From NCBI RefSeq assembly GCF_001540865.1, contig NC_033632.1, forward strand, positions 11,563,464-11,627,463: a stretch of 64,000 nt of DNA, given 5' to 3'. Positions within the stretch are counted from its first letter, which is position 1; each line of letters opens with the position of its first letter. The notes under the pieces are model-generated. The model was not told the DNA's origin, ran no database searches, and saw nothing but the letters and a program-made list of their open reading frames with translations. Source of the stretch: Ananas comosus (taxonomy: Eukaryota > Streptophyta > Magnoliopsida > Poales > Bromeliaceae). Shown one piece after another: positions 23,101-34,061 of the stretch. The position numbers and the translations under genes were made by a program.

Positions 23101-23465
23101 ATAAAGTCTTTTCTATGAATGTAAACGGGTCAGATACAGAGACGGAAGGGATGCCCCATCTCCCTTTCGATTTCTTGTTGGGTCAGGACAAATTTGATAG
23201 GGGTTAAATTTAATCCTATTTTTGGCCTTTATTTACCACTTCATACGGGGAGGATTAGGGCGGGAGCGGATTTTTAGCGAATTTTTGGTCAATAGGAGCG
23301 GATCGAATGACGAAAGGGGTTTTCAGCCTCCCACTCTATTTACTTCTCAGATCAGGCAAATTTCAGAACGGGTTATATTTTTTTGTTCCCATTTATTGCC
23401 AAATTCATTGTAGATCGGGATGGAAGCTCCACCAATCCGGATCGATTTGCATCCCTAGTCTTTTC
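23100..23465. repeat. Dispersed repeat with GGATCCACC/GGGATGCAAAC-type motifs
   Basis: CCTATTTTTGGCCTTTATTTACC, CATACGGGG and GGATTTTTAGCG, with GATTTGCATCCCTAGTC at the end, resemble the block at 34100-34450 (CTATTTTTGGCTCTTATTTATCGG, CATTCGGAGC, GGGATGCAAACTGGGCGGATCC). Overlapping open frames 23222-23507 lie inside and show no domain. Confidence 0.45.
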
Positions 23466-23696
23466 CAAGTAAAGTTGTTTGTAAAACCACTAACTGCATT
23501 AAAATAGTCCTAACAATTTAAATTTTATTTTACCTCTATCTGTCGTTATAATTTTTTTACAGTAGAAAAGCTGTTTCAAATGCCAAAAATCCAAAGCAAC
23601 TTATTATTCAAGCCATTTAATTCTCTAGCCAAATCAGCTTTTGGCTTGGAAAAGCACTTTTGACCTAATTTGTAGGAAAAGCAGAAAGTGGGTGGT

Positions 23697-24056
23697 GCAC
23701 TTAGGTATGCTTCCTATTTTATTGCCTCCCTATCATATCATGTTACAATTAGTGGACCCTCTTTTTGATGCTTGTTTTTCTCCTATACATTTTTTTATTA
23801 TTGTTTTAGTAAACTTCAAATATCATCTCTGTAATTTTATACTTTCTCATTTTAGTACCTTATGACTTAAAATATAGCACTTAGGTATGCTTCCTATTTT
23901 ATTGCCTCCCTATCATATCATGTTACAATTAGTGGACCCTCTTTTTGACTGATGTTTTTCTCCTATACATTTTTTTATTATTGTTTTAGTAAACTTCAAA
24001 TATCATCTCTGTAATTTTATACTTTCTCATTTTAGTACCTTATGACTTAAAATATA
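23697..24056. repeat. 180-bp tandem duplication
   Basis: Bases 23697-23876 and 23877-24056 are almost identical, period exactly 180. The only clear difference is a short block (GATGCTTG against GACTGATG). The unit includes flanking sequence and the left arm of a family A MITE, so the duplication happened after the MITE inserted. Confidence 0.9.
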
Positions 24057-24349
24057 TCAATTTAGTACACTATGGTTTTTATTTTTTTCTTTTTGTCAGC
24101 TCTTTAGTTAATATTTTATTAAATTATATACAAAAAACATCAGATACTCCATCTAGGTTTATCGAATATTCACTTTAATATTTTTTAGTTTTAACTTTTT
24201 TACTGATTTAATGAAAAAAATTAGTAAAGAGTATAATAAAAAGAGAAAAATGAAACCACGGAATACTAAATTGATACATTTTAAATCATAGGGTACTAAA
24301 ATAAAAAATATATATATAAAACTATAGGAGTGGTATTTGAAATTTTTCC
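23989..24349. mobile_element. MITE family A, copy 6
   Basis: Left end TAAACTTCAAATATCATC (and its duplicate at 23809) opposes GGTATTTGAAATTTTTCC at 24349. The core TTTTACTGATTTAATGAAAAAAATTAGT and the arms match the other copies. Strongly diverged, with the left end duplicated by the 180-bp tandem event. Confidence 0.6.
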
Positions 24350-25370
24350 ATATTTTTATATCCTCCACTTTGGTTAAACCATTTATTTATTTCTCTTATT
24401 TATATTATACCTCAAATTACTACAATTTTGTTGGTGATCTCATGGTTGACTTTTTTCCATGGTAAACAAATTGCCATAAAAAAGTTATTTTTTTTATGAA
24501 CAATAAAGGAAAGGGGATTAAATGAAATGTGAGTTGGATTCCCTTGACCACTTTGGGTGGTTCATAGTTTTTTTTTTTTTTTTTTTCTTCCCTTCCTTTT
24601 CACTTTTCTTATTTGGTTTTCTCAAAAATCTTGGTATGATTTTGGATTGTGACATTTATAATTATATGGATTTTGGGAGTAAAGCTACTATATATATAAA
24701 AATAAGTTTAGTCAATTACTTCCACCTCATTTTGGATGATAGACTATCAGAATCAACAATCGTATCGCTTAGGTATTTTAAAATTTAAATTCTAAAGGTT
24801 TTCAATATTATATGTTTCGAATTCAAAACTACTTGATAACTAGATAAATAATCTCATGAAATAATAAAATCCAATTCGTAAGAAATTCAAAGAGCCTAAA
24901 GGTGAAATTAAAATACCCTCTTTATTACCGGAAGTATTCTAGCTTTTCTTAATTTCTATTTTTGGGACTCAAAATCTCATTTCAGCCTTTTATTACTGTA
25001 AAATCTTTAATTTTTTATTTATTAATTATTCTATTATGATTGCAATTTAAAACAAAAACAAAAATAAACCTACTCTATGTCATTAATAAAGTACATTATC
25101 ATATGCCATATTAGCTTATTTCCTTTTTCTTTTGAGTTTTGATAATTGATTTAATTTCTAAATAATTATCTTGTATTATTAGATTGTTTTTTTCTTTCTC
25201 TCTTCAATCATGTAATTATATTTTATAAAAAAATTTAATCTTTATTAAACAAAATTAAGAATTTAATCTTCAAGTTGGGTGGTTAGTATGACTTTTCCTA
25301 GTAGCTGTTGTGGGCCCAAGTGATTTTAACATTTTTAAGTTGCATATGAGGAGCATAGTATATTATTATT
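24350..25370. other. AT-rich spacer
   Basis: Contains a poly-T/C tract (24560-24600) and weak foldback family B similarity around 24725-24780 (GATGATAGACTATCAGAATCAACAATCG). No gene supported. Confidence 0.4.
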
Positions 25371-26240
25371 ATATTATTATGCACAAGTAAACCAAGTTGC
25401 TTATGAATAGATGCTTATTTGGATTGCCAACAACAACTTTGTGGATTCTCTCTCACATTCCACATCTACATATTTATCACTATATAAGCAACTAGGCTAA
25501 ATTACAAAAAATCCTCTTATCAATATCCGCTTTTTCACTTCCCTCTATATTATTTAAAAATATACACTTTGGCCCTTTGAAAAATTATAAATGTTCACTT
25601 TGGCCCCCGTTGTTAGTATTTCGCTAGGGCTCCGTTTATATTCTATTTATTATATATTTTTTATATATACTCAAATACTCTCAGCCTCCTCCCTGTCTCC
25701 TTCTTCCGCGCCGTCCACGTTGCCTCGCCCTACTTCGCCACCTCGCCCTCCTTCGTTGCCTCGCTCTCCTCCACCTCTCCATCTGCGCTTACACACACGT
25801 TCTCAAACTTTCTTCGCCGTCTCGCCCTCGCCCTCGCCCTTCGCCCATGCCCACCGCAATCTCCTCCCTATCGTCGCCGAAATGGAGGGGTGACAAGGGT
25901 GTAGGAGGAACGGGGGAGCAGGTAGAGGAAACGAAGTTGTTGTTACGGTTGAGCGAGGCGCAAAGAGCGGAAGAGAAGGCGACGGCTGAACAAGATTAGA
26001 AAGAAGATCGGCCATAGTGACTTGGTGAGGGATAATTTGGTCATTTTATCATCACAGTTAATATCGTATTCTCCTGTGGATATTTTTTACTTTTTAAGCT
26101 GGCAAAATGTAGGTTTTAAAATGATAAAGAGAAAAGTAAAAAAGTGGATATTGATATAAATGTTTTCTGTAATTTAGCCAATCAACTATATAGTATTTGC
26201 ATGTGTAAAACAATGCAAGGTCAAGTTTTTTTAAGGTAAA
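25371..26240. repeat. Local duplication copy A (interrupted by a MITE)
   Basis: GCACAAGTAAACCAAGTTGCTTATGAATAGATGCTTATTTGGATTGCC... to TATTTATCACTATATAAGCAACTA, then after a 685-base insertion AATCAACTATATAGTATTTGCATGTG...GCAAGGTCAAG. The same sequence occurs at 26341-26690, where it lacks that insertion but carries a different one. Confidence 0.85.
25495..26179. mobile_element. MITE family F with GGCTAAATTACA ends and 9-bp TSD
   Basis: Ends GGCTAAATTACAAAAAATCC and TGTTTTCTGTAATTTAGCC are inverted. TATCAATATCCGCTTTTTCAC opposes AAAAAGTGGATATTGATA. Flanks AAGCAACTA (25486-25494) and AATCAACTA (26180-26188) are a 9-bp target duplication; the empty site AATCAACTA is seen once at 26623-26631. 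The interior has a C/T-rich, GC-rich block (25680-25990), possibly captured host sequence; open frames there show no domain. The 9-bp TSD suggests a Mutator-type element. Confidence 0.85.
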
Positions 26241-26340
26241 ATTATTATTTTAAAAATCAGGTCAAACAGTGATTAGGTAATGTTACCAAGTCAAGGGTCG
26301 CTGGTTCATTCGATAGCGTCAGCATCGTGTCATAATATTA

Positions 26341-26690
26341 TCATGCACAAGTATACCAAGTTGCTTATGAATAGATGCTTATTTGACTGACCGTCCCTAG
26401 AGCAAGTAGCAAAGGACTTGATAATTGGTACTCGAGGTCCCAAATTCGAATCCTAATTGATTCACATTTTCAACTTAAGTTTATTTCTAAATAAAATAAA
26501 CGATATCTATCTCTCAAATAATAATTGTAATAATAATAGATGCTTATTTGGATTCCAACAACAACTTTGTGGATTCTCTCTCACATTCCACATCCACAAG
26601 TACATATTTATCACTACATAATAATCAACTATATTTAGTATTTGCTTGTGCAAAGCAATGTAAGGTCAAGATTTTAAGGTGGGCCCCACA
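26341..26690. repeat. Local duplication copy B (interrupted by a SINE)
   Basis: Matches copy A across GCACAAGTATACCAAGTTGCTTATGAATAGATGCTTATTTG and again GGATTCCAACAACAACTTTGTGGATTCTC to GTAAGGTCAAG. The match is broken only by a 149-base SINE plus its target duplication, and at 26623 it shows the empty site for the family F MITE. Confidence 0.85.
26386..26534 (+). mobile_element. tRNA-derived SINE, copy 1, with 16-bp TSD
   Basis: Flanked by perfect 16-bp duplications AATAGATGCTTATTTG (26370-26385, 26535-26550). The body has a tRNA-like 5' part: ACTGACCGTCCCTAGAGCAAG with a box-A-like segment and AGGTCCCAAATTCGAATCC with a good box B (GTTCGAATCC type), the RNA polymerase III internal promoter. 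It is followed by a tRNA-unrelated tail with TTTATTTCTAAATAAAATAAACG. A second copy lies at 59246-59395. The empty site is seen in duplication copy A at 25404-25419. Confidence 0.85.
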
Positions 26691-26890
26691 GCTTATTAGG
26701 TGTGTCGGCGCCCAACCGCCGAAAGACTCCGCCGCCAGCTGTCCGAACACAATTGGGTGGGCGCCGCACTTCCCTCCCAATTACCCTAGACCCGGTGCAC
26801 CACGTCATTCCATGAACCCGCAAAGTTGGTGGTGGAGGTTGAAAGAAGGGATGGGACTGTAGGTCCACAATCCTTCGGTCCACAGATGCC
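26684..26890. repeat. GC-rich repeat fragment G, copy 1
   Basis: GGTGTGTCGGCGCCCAACCGCCGAAAGACTCCGCCGCCAGCTGTCC matches GGTGTGTGGACGGCCCACCCCCGAAAAATCCCCGCCAGCTGTCC at 27692-27742. It is followed by CCCGGTGCACCACGTCATTCCATGAACCCG, which resembles motifs at 35005-35035 and 59838-59890. Probably parts of a dispersed GC-rich element; no protein domain in its frames. Confidence 0.45.
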
Positions 26891-27299
26891 CCTGTAGACT
26901 CGGTCTATGATATATTTACGACTCAACTGTAAAGTTTTTTGATTTTTTTTTTTGAAACTCAAAATATCATCCTGTGTTTTAACGCATTTTTATTTTAGTG
27001 GCATATAATTTAAAATGTATCAATTTAGTACTCTGTTAGATTTAAAGTAAATTAATGATTTTTATATTTTCAAGACACTCCAATTCGTCCGAGGAGTCAC
27101 CATTTGCAGCAGTTCTAAGTTCGACGAACTAAACGACTGAACGTAACGTCCTTTAGAAAATCAAGTCCCAGTAGAAATTACATTATAAGAAGCCGCAAAC
27201 TTAAGATGAAAAGGTTTACATATAATAAAATCACGGGCTTTAAAAATCCTATTTCTCATAAATAGGATTAATTAAGATTATCCAGTGCCTCCACGGTAT

Positions 27300-27480
27300 A
27301 TAATTTGAGTCAGATTACTATGCTATTAATAGCACCAAATATTTGATGCTGCCAAATTTTTCGCCGTTTGATCTGCCTTTTGACCATCTTCATCCGTTAG
27401 ATCAGGCTATTCAACCAACTACTCTCTCAACCCCGAAGGACCGCTATCATTCTAATTCAAACGAGCAGAATAACACTCAA
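27300..27480. mobile_element. Truncated family C-like end
   Basis: GTCAGATTACTATGCTATTAATAGCACCAAATATTTGATGCTGCC, then TTTGATCTGCC and CATCCGTTAGATCAGGC, resemble the left half of the CTAGAATACT...AGCACCAA elements. No right end was seen. Confidence 0.35.
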
Positions 27481-27654
27481 GTTTGGCTTGAAATGAATTT
27501 TGAGTTTTTTTTTTTTGTTTAAGCTCTGCTCATTTAATTTCGAGTCAAACTCGAGCGAGCTGAATATCGAGCCAAACGCGAGCCGGCTCGCTCATTTGCC
27601 AGCCCTAATTATAACAAAGTTGTTTTATTAACACTTTGAGTTACAACTATTCAC

Positions 27655-27800
27655 GTGTTTCGCACTTTCTAGTTGGGCTGTTTAGGTGGTGGGTCCCACC
27701 GCTAGGTGTGTGGACGGCCCACCCCCGAAAAATCCCCGCCAGCTGTCCAAGCGGGCCCCGCACAATACAGAACGCAGAAATTTCTATATGTAGAAATACA
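27655..27800. repeat. GC-rich repeat fragment G, copy 2
   Basis: See the match with 26691-26750. CAGAACGCAGAAATTTCTATATG and CAGAACGCAAAGATTTTTATG follow as a short direct duplication. The overlapping small open frames have no recognisable function. Confidence 0.4.
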
Positions 27801-27959
27801 GCACAGAACGCAAAGATTTTTATGTACGAAATTGAATCCATCGTCGATTATTTTTACTAATATGTGGCGGAATTGACTCCGAAAGCATAGACTCTTATTG
27901 CAAAGTCTTTTTTTTTTCCTATTCAAGAAATTTTTTTTTTTTCTGAAGTTTAAATTAAT

Positions 27960-28500
27960 TTTCAGATTTTAGTATTAAAAAATAAATTATTAGATGGAGG
28001 TAAAATTAATACGTGACAGCAGATCGGAGGCTCCACAATAAGACGTCGTTGAAGAGCTCCACACTAAAATTTTATCCGACCCTTGTGCATAGAATTGCAG
28101 GAGCTCACTGTTACAGACATAATATTTTTTGCTGACTTCTCTCTTGCAATCACCCAAACTGCGAAGGTTTTTGCTCGGGCATTCTGGAAGCATCTCTACG
28201 ACTATCGAGACTAACGGCGTAGATGTCGAAGGCCAAGAATCCCTAAATTTTCTAGGAGAGTAGTAAGTGTAGTCTCTTGAAAGCTAACAGTCTCATACTC
28301 TGACTTGTAGTTTCATACCACTTGACATCTTTTCATTTATTGCTTGGGTGGCGAGTGACGTATATATAGTTGTGGCCTCCACCCTTCCTTAGTAAATCAG
28401 TTGTAATCTCTATTCTCAAAAATAATATACAATATTTCTCAAACTCTCTCTCTCTCTCTCGTATTTAGTTTTAGGGCAAGCAGATACAGACTAGCAAATA
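27960..28500. other. Unassigned stretch, possible LTR-like or processed sequence
   Basis: Composition is less AT-rich. A TATATATAG box-like site (28362) lies about 60 bases upstream of AATCTCTATTCTCAAAAATAATATACAATATTTCTCA and a CT run, similar in layout to the 3' part of a retrotransposon LTR. No second LTR, primer-binding site or coding domain was found, so the nature remains open. Confidence 0.25.
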
Positions 28501-29566
28501 GAAAGGTAAATTTGTTCAGTATGCAAAGAAATACAAGCGCCGCATAAAATGGCAAAGCGATTTCGCTTAAGTCGGTGACTATGAGAAAGCCTTTTCTGTC
28601 ACCACTATAACACATGAAATTTATGTAATCGCAATAATAAATGTCAATTTATTTTCATGTGATTTAACTTATTTTCACTTTTCCACTGTGCGTTAAAAAG
28701 TTACATTTAACCACCATATAGTTTAGCTTATTTTTATTTTTACTGTTCTATAATTATAAAAAAAAAATTACTTCATTACTTTATTTTATAGTAATATTTT
28801 AAAATAAAAATAGAAATAAAGCTATGAGACCAAGTCGAGCAACCTCCTTCCCATTTCATATGTTCCAAAGAAGGTGAAGCTCAAACTGAAGTAAACTCGC
28901 GAATAAATTAAAATTTTGAAAGTTTGAAATAAAAAATAAATAATGTAAAAAATTAAACTTTTTCATTCCAATAAATAATTTACTTCTTTTATCTTACTCT
29001 CTCGCTTCGTAATTAATTTCGATTCGGAGTGGGTCCAATACGGTTATATTCTTTTGAACAGCGATTATATTCTTCTGAATTGTTTGAGTTTCGGTGACGA
29101 AGTTAGGGATAAATCAAATAATGATTATGGATACATTACAGAAACCTCTTATAAATATTCGTTTTTTTATTTTTGCTCGCTAACTTTCAAAAATATATAT
29201 TTTACTCACTCGATATTTTAAAATTATTGCATTCAACCCCAACATTAGGGTTCCACCACTATTCAATTCATTCATTATAATTTATACCAAAAACATCACT
29301 CAAAATAATAAAAATATATTAAAAATTTATTTTTTATAGAAAAAAGTAAGAATAATCTGGTCATTTTACTCTCTATATTAATATCATATCTCCGAAATAA
29401 AAAATCGAATATAAAATTTTAAAAATAAAAAAAATACAAAAAAATAAGTATAAAAAAATTTTCTTTAATTTAGCCAATGAGTAAAATAAATATTTTGGGC
29501 TAAAAATTACTCCACCTTTCTCTTATGTTTTTTTTTTGGGCGAATCAAACACACTGATAAAAAGGG

Positions 29567-29570
<4 letters not shown>

Positions 29571-29604
<34 letters not shown>
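29571..29604. repeat. (GA)n run upstream of the syntaxin-6-like gene
   Basis: Paired with a (CT)n run at 29665-29698; together they can form a long GA/CT hairpin in the promoter or leader of the gene starting at 29825. Confidence 0.85.
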
Positions 29605-29608
<4 letters not shown>

Positions 29609-29661
29609 TGTGTGTGTGCAAGAGAGAGAGGAGAGAGAGAGAGAGTTTCTCCTACCTACGC

Positions 29662-29703
<42 letters not shown>

Positions 29704-29824
29704 ACTAAAAGGAAACTCCTTTTTGGGGCATTGGGCTCGAGGGGAAGGGTTCTGCTACCGCGGACTCTCTAGGAGCTTCTTTTTCGTCGTCGTCGTCGTC
29801 GTTGTTGTCTTCGTTTGGGTTTCC

Positions 29825-32800
29825 ATGGCGGTGGGGAGCGACTTCGACCAATGGCGGAAAGATCCCTTCTTCTCCGCGGCGGAGGAGGTCCAGGAATCGG
29901 CCGATACGTGAGCAATTCTGAGCAATTACCCCCACAATCTCGGATTTTGCGATCTGGGTTCTTCTAAATTTCCGTTTTTGATGCGAATTTCGTGGTTTTT
30001 TTTTAAAAAAATCAATTTTTGGTTTAGGGTTTTGGTGCGGTCCTATTGTTTGTCCAATTTACTGTTCAGTTTATTTTGCGATGATGTGTGTACTTCGAAA
30101 TTCGCGATTGTGTCGCGTATCTTGTGGATTTTCTTAGCCAATTTTTGGATATTTTATCCTCTTTTTTTTTNNNNNNNNNNNNNNNNNNNGGGGGGGGAGG
30201 GGAGATTTTGAATTTTGATGCGCTCCGAGTGTTTGATGTATTTACTGATCCAGAGATCAATCGATGACGTGTTTAGGTTCCCCCCAGTCCTCGAAATTTC
30301 CCATTTTGATGCGAATTATGTACGTTTTTTTTAAACAAATTTTGGTGTTTTTTGTTTTTACTGCTGATTTCACCTTTCCCTTTTCAGATTTGATGCGCTC
30401 CGAGTGTGTTTGATGAATTTACTGTTCAGTTTATTTAGGGAAAAAAATCAAAATTTTGATTGGCTTTGCTTATTTCTCCTTTTCCTCGTGAGATTTGATG
30501 CGCTCCAAGTGTTTGATGAATTTACTCTTCAGTTTAGTTTCAAAAAAAGAAAAAAAATCAAAATTTTGGTGGGTTTTCCTTATTTCACCTTCTCCGTTTC
30601 AGATTTGCTGCGCTCCTTGTGTTTGATGAATTGACTGTTTAATTTTGATAACTGGGATTCTTTTCTATTTATAGATCTCTCATGTTTACTGTTCAATTTG
30701 TGTGTCTTTTGATCCTCGTGGTGTTTCAGAATGGAATCTATGTATCGAATGTGGATGCGTAATCGAAGAATCGGGTTTAATTCGGAAGCTTCAGATGAAC
30801 TGCGCAGGGAGCTTCGTACTGCTCTAGGCACTGCAAAATGGCAGGTAATTTTCTATTCTTTTTCCTCAATTCCTTTCGTCCTGCGGCTTTTCACATGTTA
30901 AATCTTGTAAACTAATTTTCACAACTTTACTATTTTAGGGCGCATTCGGTTCGCGCTATGCAACATTCCTGATTATTTCAACATAACTAGGAATCCGATT
31001 CTTATAACTTAGATTACTACTAATATTGTATTACTGCATTTGGTTCAGTGCAGTAGTATAATGTCGGATTACTGCACATATAAGATCTGGCTGTTGTGGC
31101 CAAGTTTTGCGCGATCTAGTCCAAAGGATGCCGAAATAGCCTGTCCTCGCGCCTTTGCTAAAAAATTGCCATCGAAAGGAGTGCATATGCGAAAATACAG
31201 GCGATTTCTAGGGGTGTATGCAAATATAAATTGTTAAGGGTGCGCACGCACAAATATAGATCATTTTTCAATGATATAGGCATAAATTGCAACTCTTGAC
31301 TTTTGAGTTGTATACATGCAAATATCCATTTTTGTTCTCTGTTCGAATATCAAATCCATTTGATTAATTGTTAAAATTCTTTTACTCAGTTGGAGGAGTT
31401 CGAGAGCGCGGTCCATTTAAGTCACGAAAAGTACTCATCGGAGGAGAACGCAATCACTAGGCATAGGCAATTTATAGTTGCAATTAAGAACCAAATTCGC
31501 CACACAGAGAGCGAGTTGAATGATTCTTTTACCGAAGAAGGGAAGCAGCCGCTTTCTTGGGTTCAATTAGACGATGAAGAACGCGACGATCTCGCGCTTT
31601 TTCTTTCTCCGATCCCGCAAACATCGCAAGAAGCAAAGGATATTACTAGCTATCACAAAGATGTAGCTGTAGATAGTCGAGATGCGAAATCTTTGGAGCC
31701 TTCCAAAAGCGGAAAAAGTGAAAACGACGGTCTCTCACAAGTAGCGCGGTCGAATGGTTCGTGGGAAATTCAAATTGACGATGAGAAGAGAGTGGATAGA
31801 AAATCGGTCGAGATGAGGCAGGATATGCCGAGTTGTTTGTTGAATCGTTTTGGTATTACAAGAAGTGTTGAATTTGTAGCGAAATTAAGGTGGTTTAGGA
31901 ATAGTTTTTGGAAGGCTAAGAGTGAGGAGCACCTTCAGTTGAGGCGGGGGTTGTCGACTTACCTCGAGTTCAATGGAATCACTCCGTTTGTGCAGGTAAA
32001 TTCCTCCTTGCGATGAGCTATTATGGTCGATATACAAACTGCTAATTTTCTCCATTGCTTCTCCTCAATTATAGCATTATTTAATTTAAGTCAGTTTGGG
32101 TAAGATGGGTGTTTGGTTTCCTGGAAAATATTTCAGAAAATAGTTTTCTGGCTGGAAAATATTTTCCGGTCGCTTAGTTCCTAGGAAAAGTAGTTTCTCC
32201 ATAAAAGATTTTTTTTTCCAGATTTTGTGCAAAAGTAGTGTTTTCATTTTCCGGATTTTTTTATCCGGAAAACAAAATCCATGGAAAATGGTGTTTTCTG
32301 TAGAAAACTTTTTCCCCATAAAGCAGTTTTCCATGCTTTTCCGAGGAACCAAACACCCCCTTAACCCCCTTAACCGAATATCCAAAGATTTTGGTGGCTG
32401 AAACAGTTAAATTTAACAGAACACAACTAAAATCGAATAGCTGAGGGTTCAGCTCCAAAAAAAAAAAAAAGAGGAAAATTCAGGGACATGTTTCTGAATC
32501 GCTGTGTTTAGCCTTTGTATTCATCAACTGGGGACTGGATGTGATCTTAGTATATTCTATACATTTATCTTAGAACCAGTTTCAAGCTTCTGAAATGGAT
32601 GTCACTATCACTTGCGTTGTCGGGTTTCTTGCTAATGCAGCGGTTTAGCGGCTTAACTGAAAGAAGCAGAAGCTGTTTCAGTGGCTGGAAGGAAAAGTCT
32701 GTAGTTCCCAATGTTCAGAAACTCTCCGGTAGGGTGGATGGAGTCCGACAGCATATACGTGGCGCCAGATACAACATGCTGTTCGGCCGATCTCTTAGGA

Positions 32801-33211
32801 TCACTTTCTTGCTTTTGTTGAGTATCATATTAATTGGTGAGTAAATGCACTTCTGCTTGAACATCATTATCATTTTATTTAGTCGCATTTACCGATACAC
32901 TGTCAAATATTTTTCACTTATTGCGCCGCAAGTAATTGGAAGCATCAAAAACATTAGATATCGCCTGCGTAGTCCTATCATATAATCTGTCATGTAATTG
33001 ACCTTTTAAATTTCGCTATCTTTTTCCTACGACGCAGCTCTTAAATTTTGTCCCTTGTGCAAATTTCGCATCGATATTAAACTAGCTCTTGCATTCTCCT
33101 CTCTATCACTCCTTTTTATTTAGGCACGACCGATACTTAAATCTTGTTATTACATTTCTACTAAGCAGTTCGAATTTGTTTGCAGTGCCATTCCTCTTCC
33201 ACTCGACATGA
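29825..33211 (+). CDS. Syntaxin-6 N-terminal-domain membrane protein
   Basis: Five exons: 29825-29907, 30730-30844, 31390-31995, 32641-32836, 33186-33211; all GT/AG, 1026 nt, 341 aa. Residues 1 to about 100 match the syntaxin-6 N-terminal helical bundle: a DPFF motif at the start, ADTMESMYRMW, an LR-ELRTALGTAKWQLEEFE helix, and RHRQFIVAIKNQI. The syntaxin-6 N-domain is found on trans-Golgi/endosome SNAREs. Residues 110-268 are charged and probably disordered. A C-terminal hydrophobic segment (about 322-338) is a tail anchor. No SNARE heptad motif with a central glutamine layer is visible before the anchor, so it may be a SNARE-like regulator rather than a fusogenic syntaxin. Plants have such 'syntaxin/t-SNARE family' proteins of unknown role (At1g27700 type). 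Likely site: Golgi/endosomal membranes, facing the cytosol. Confidence 0.82.
30171..30189. other. Assembly gap (19 N) in intron 1 of the syntaxin-6-like gene
   Basis: Run of N between a poly-T tract and a G-rich stretch, adjacent to a local tandem repeat. Confidence 1.
30205..30650 (+). repeat. Intronic tandem repeat, unit about 105 bases
   Basis: TTTGATGCGCTCCGAGTGTTTGATG followed by AATTTACTGTTCAGTTTA occurs at about 30217, 30391, 30495 and 30605 (the last diverged), with AAAAAATCAAAATTTTG and TTCACCTTTTCC between. Units end in pyrimidine-rich TTTCAG, an acceptor-like sequence. All lie in intron 1 before the real acceptor at 30729. Confidence 0.75.
30938..31100. mobile_element. Family D-like TIR terminus in intron 2
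   Basis: GGGCGCATTCGGTTCGCGCTATGC followed by ACTAGGAATCCGATTCTTATAAC matches the left end of the element at 54647 (GGGCGCATTTGGTTCGCACTATAA, AGATTACTAGGAG). No matching right end was found before exon 3. Confidence 0.5.
32107..32364. mobile_element. TIR element family D in intron 3
   Basis: GGGTGTTTGGTTTCCTGGAAAATATTTCAG opposes GGAAAAGCATGGAAAACTGC read backwards, ending TTTTCCGAGGAACCAAACACCCCC. About 258 bases with several opposed GGAAAA/TTTTCC arms, a compact hairpin. Open frames on the minus strand (32086-32458) are made of this element. Confidence 0.65.
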
Positions 33212-34061
33212 CCGAGCCAGTCACGCGCATGGCTACTGAGGAGGTAATTTCTTGATCTCAACTACCGAAACACAACTAATTCAATTCTCGCAATTAACAG
33301 GCAAATTCAAAGTCGTAATCCAATTTGCGACAGAGCAATCTAATCTGTATCAGGCTTTCGACTCCTGTTTGTTTCAGGTTATATTTTGGATGTACAAAAA
33401 GAGTCACAAAAACTAGCCCAATGATAGAGGAACTTCTCCCGAAACGGTCGAGAAATTGTCGATTCCATATAGGAAAACTCCGAAGAATAGTTTTCAGCGG
33501 AGTGAAGCTCAAAGTGTTCCTAATTGTAATTTCCGCGACGATTTATAGTGTTTATTTGATTGCGATATTTAGGTGAATCAACTTCACCAGCTGTAGCAAC
33601 AGTGTAATTGTAACAGAGTATATATGTATGTATGTTGATGAAAACATGCCTATTTTGAAGTTACTTTCTTAGTTAGCATGGCTTCAACTAAATGAGCTTC
33701 TGGAACTGGAACGTAAAAGTAGAAGCTTTAAATTGAAACTTTTGTTTGCTTTCGAAGCTGTCGAGCAGATTATGACGAGAATAGTAATCTCTGCTTGTTG
33801 CGTAAACTATGGCGAACTTTTGTATGGACCGATGGTATAATTTGTTGTACACGAGATGATTACGTCGCTCATAACATTTGAATTGCTTTTAGACAGGCTC
33901 AGAGCATAAGATTTTCTTCTTTTTTTTTTTCTATGCATGGGATGATTTTGCTGCTCATTGATACTAGAATTTTGTGTGCACAAGGAGAATCTGTTGCTCA
34001 TTAATAGCGAAATTATTCGTAGACGAGCTTCGGGCTAATCTAACTTAAAAATTCTTGGCAT

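Noticed and set aside
25591..26015. Pro/Ser-rich frames on both strands
   Set aside because: They lie wholly inside the family F MITE and have no domain; probably captured or low-complexity sequence.
26386..26534. tRNA gene because of box A/B motifs
   Set aside because: No cloverleaf can be completed, a target-site duplication flanks it and a second copy exists; it is a SINE.
27960..28500. Solo LTR
   Set aside because: LTR-like layout only; no TG...CA borders with a target duplication and no second LTR were found, so kept as unassigned.
33325..33576. 83-residue frame with a hydrophobic C-terminus just after the syntaxin-6-like gene
   Set aside because: It lies after the stop in the probable 3' UTR. 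The hydrophobic end is suggestive of a duplicated anchor exon, but no splice path joins it in frame to the gene.
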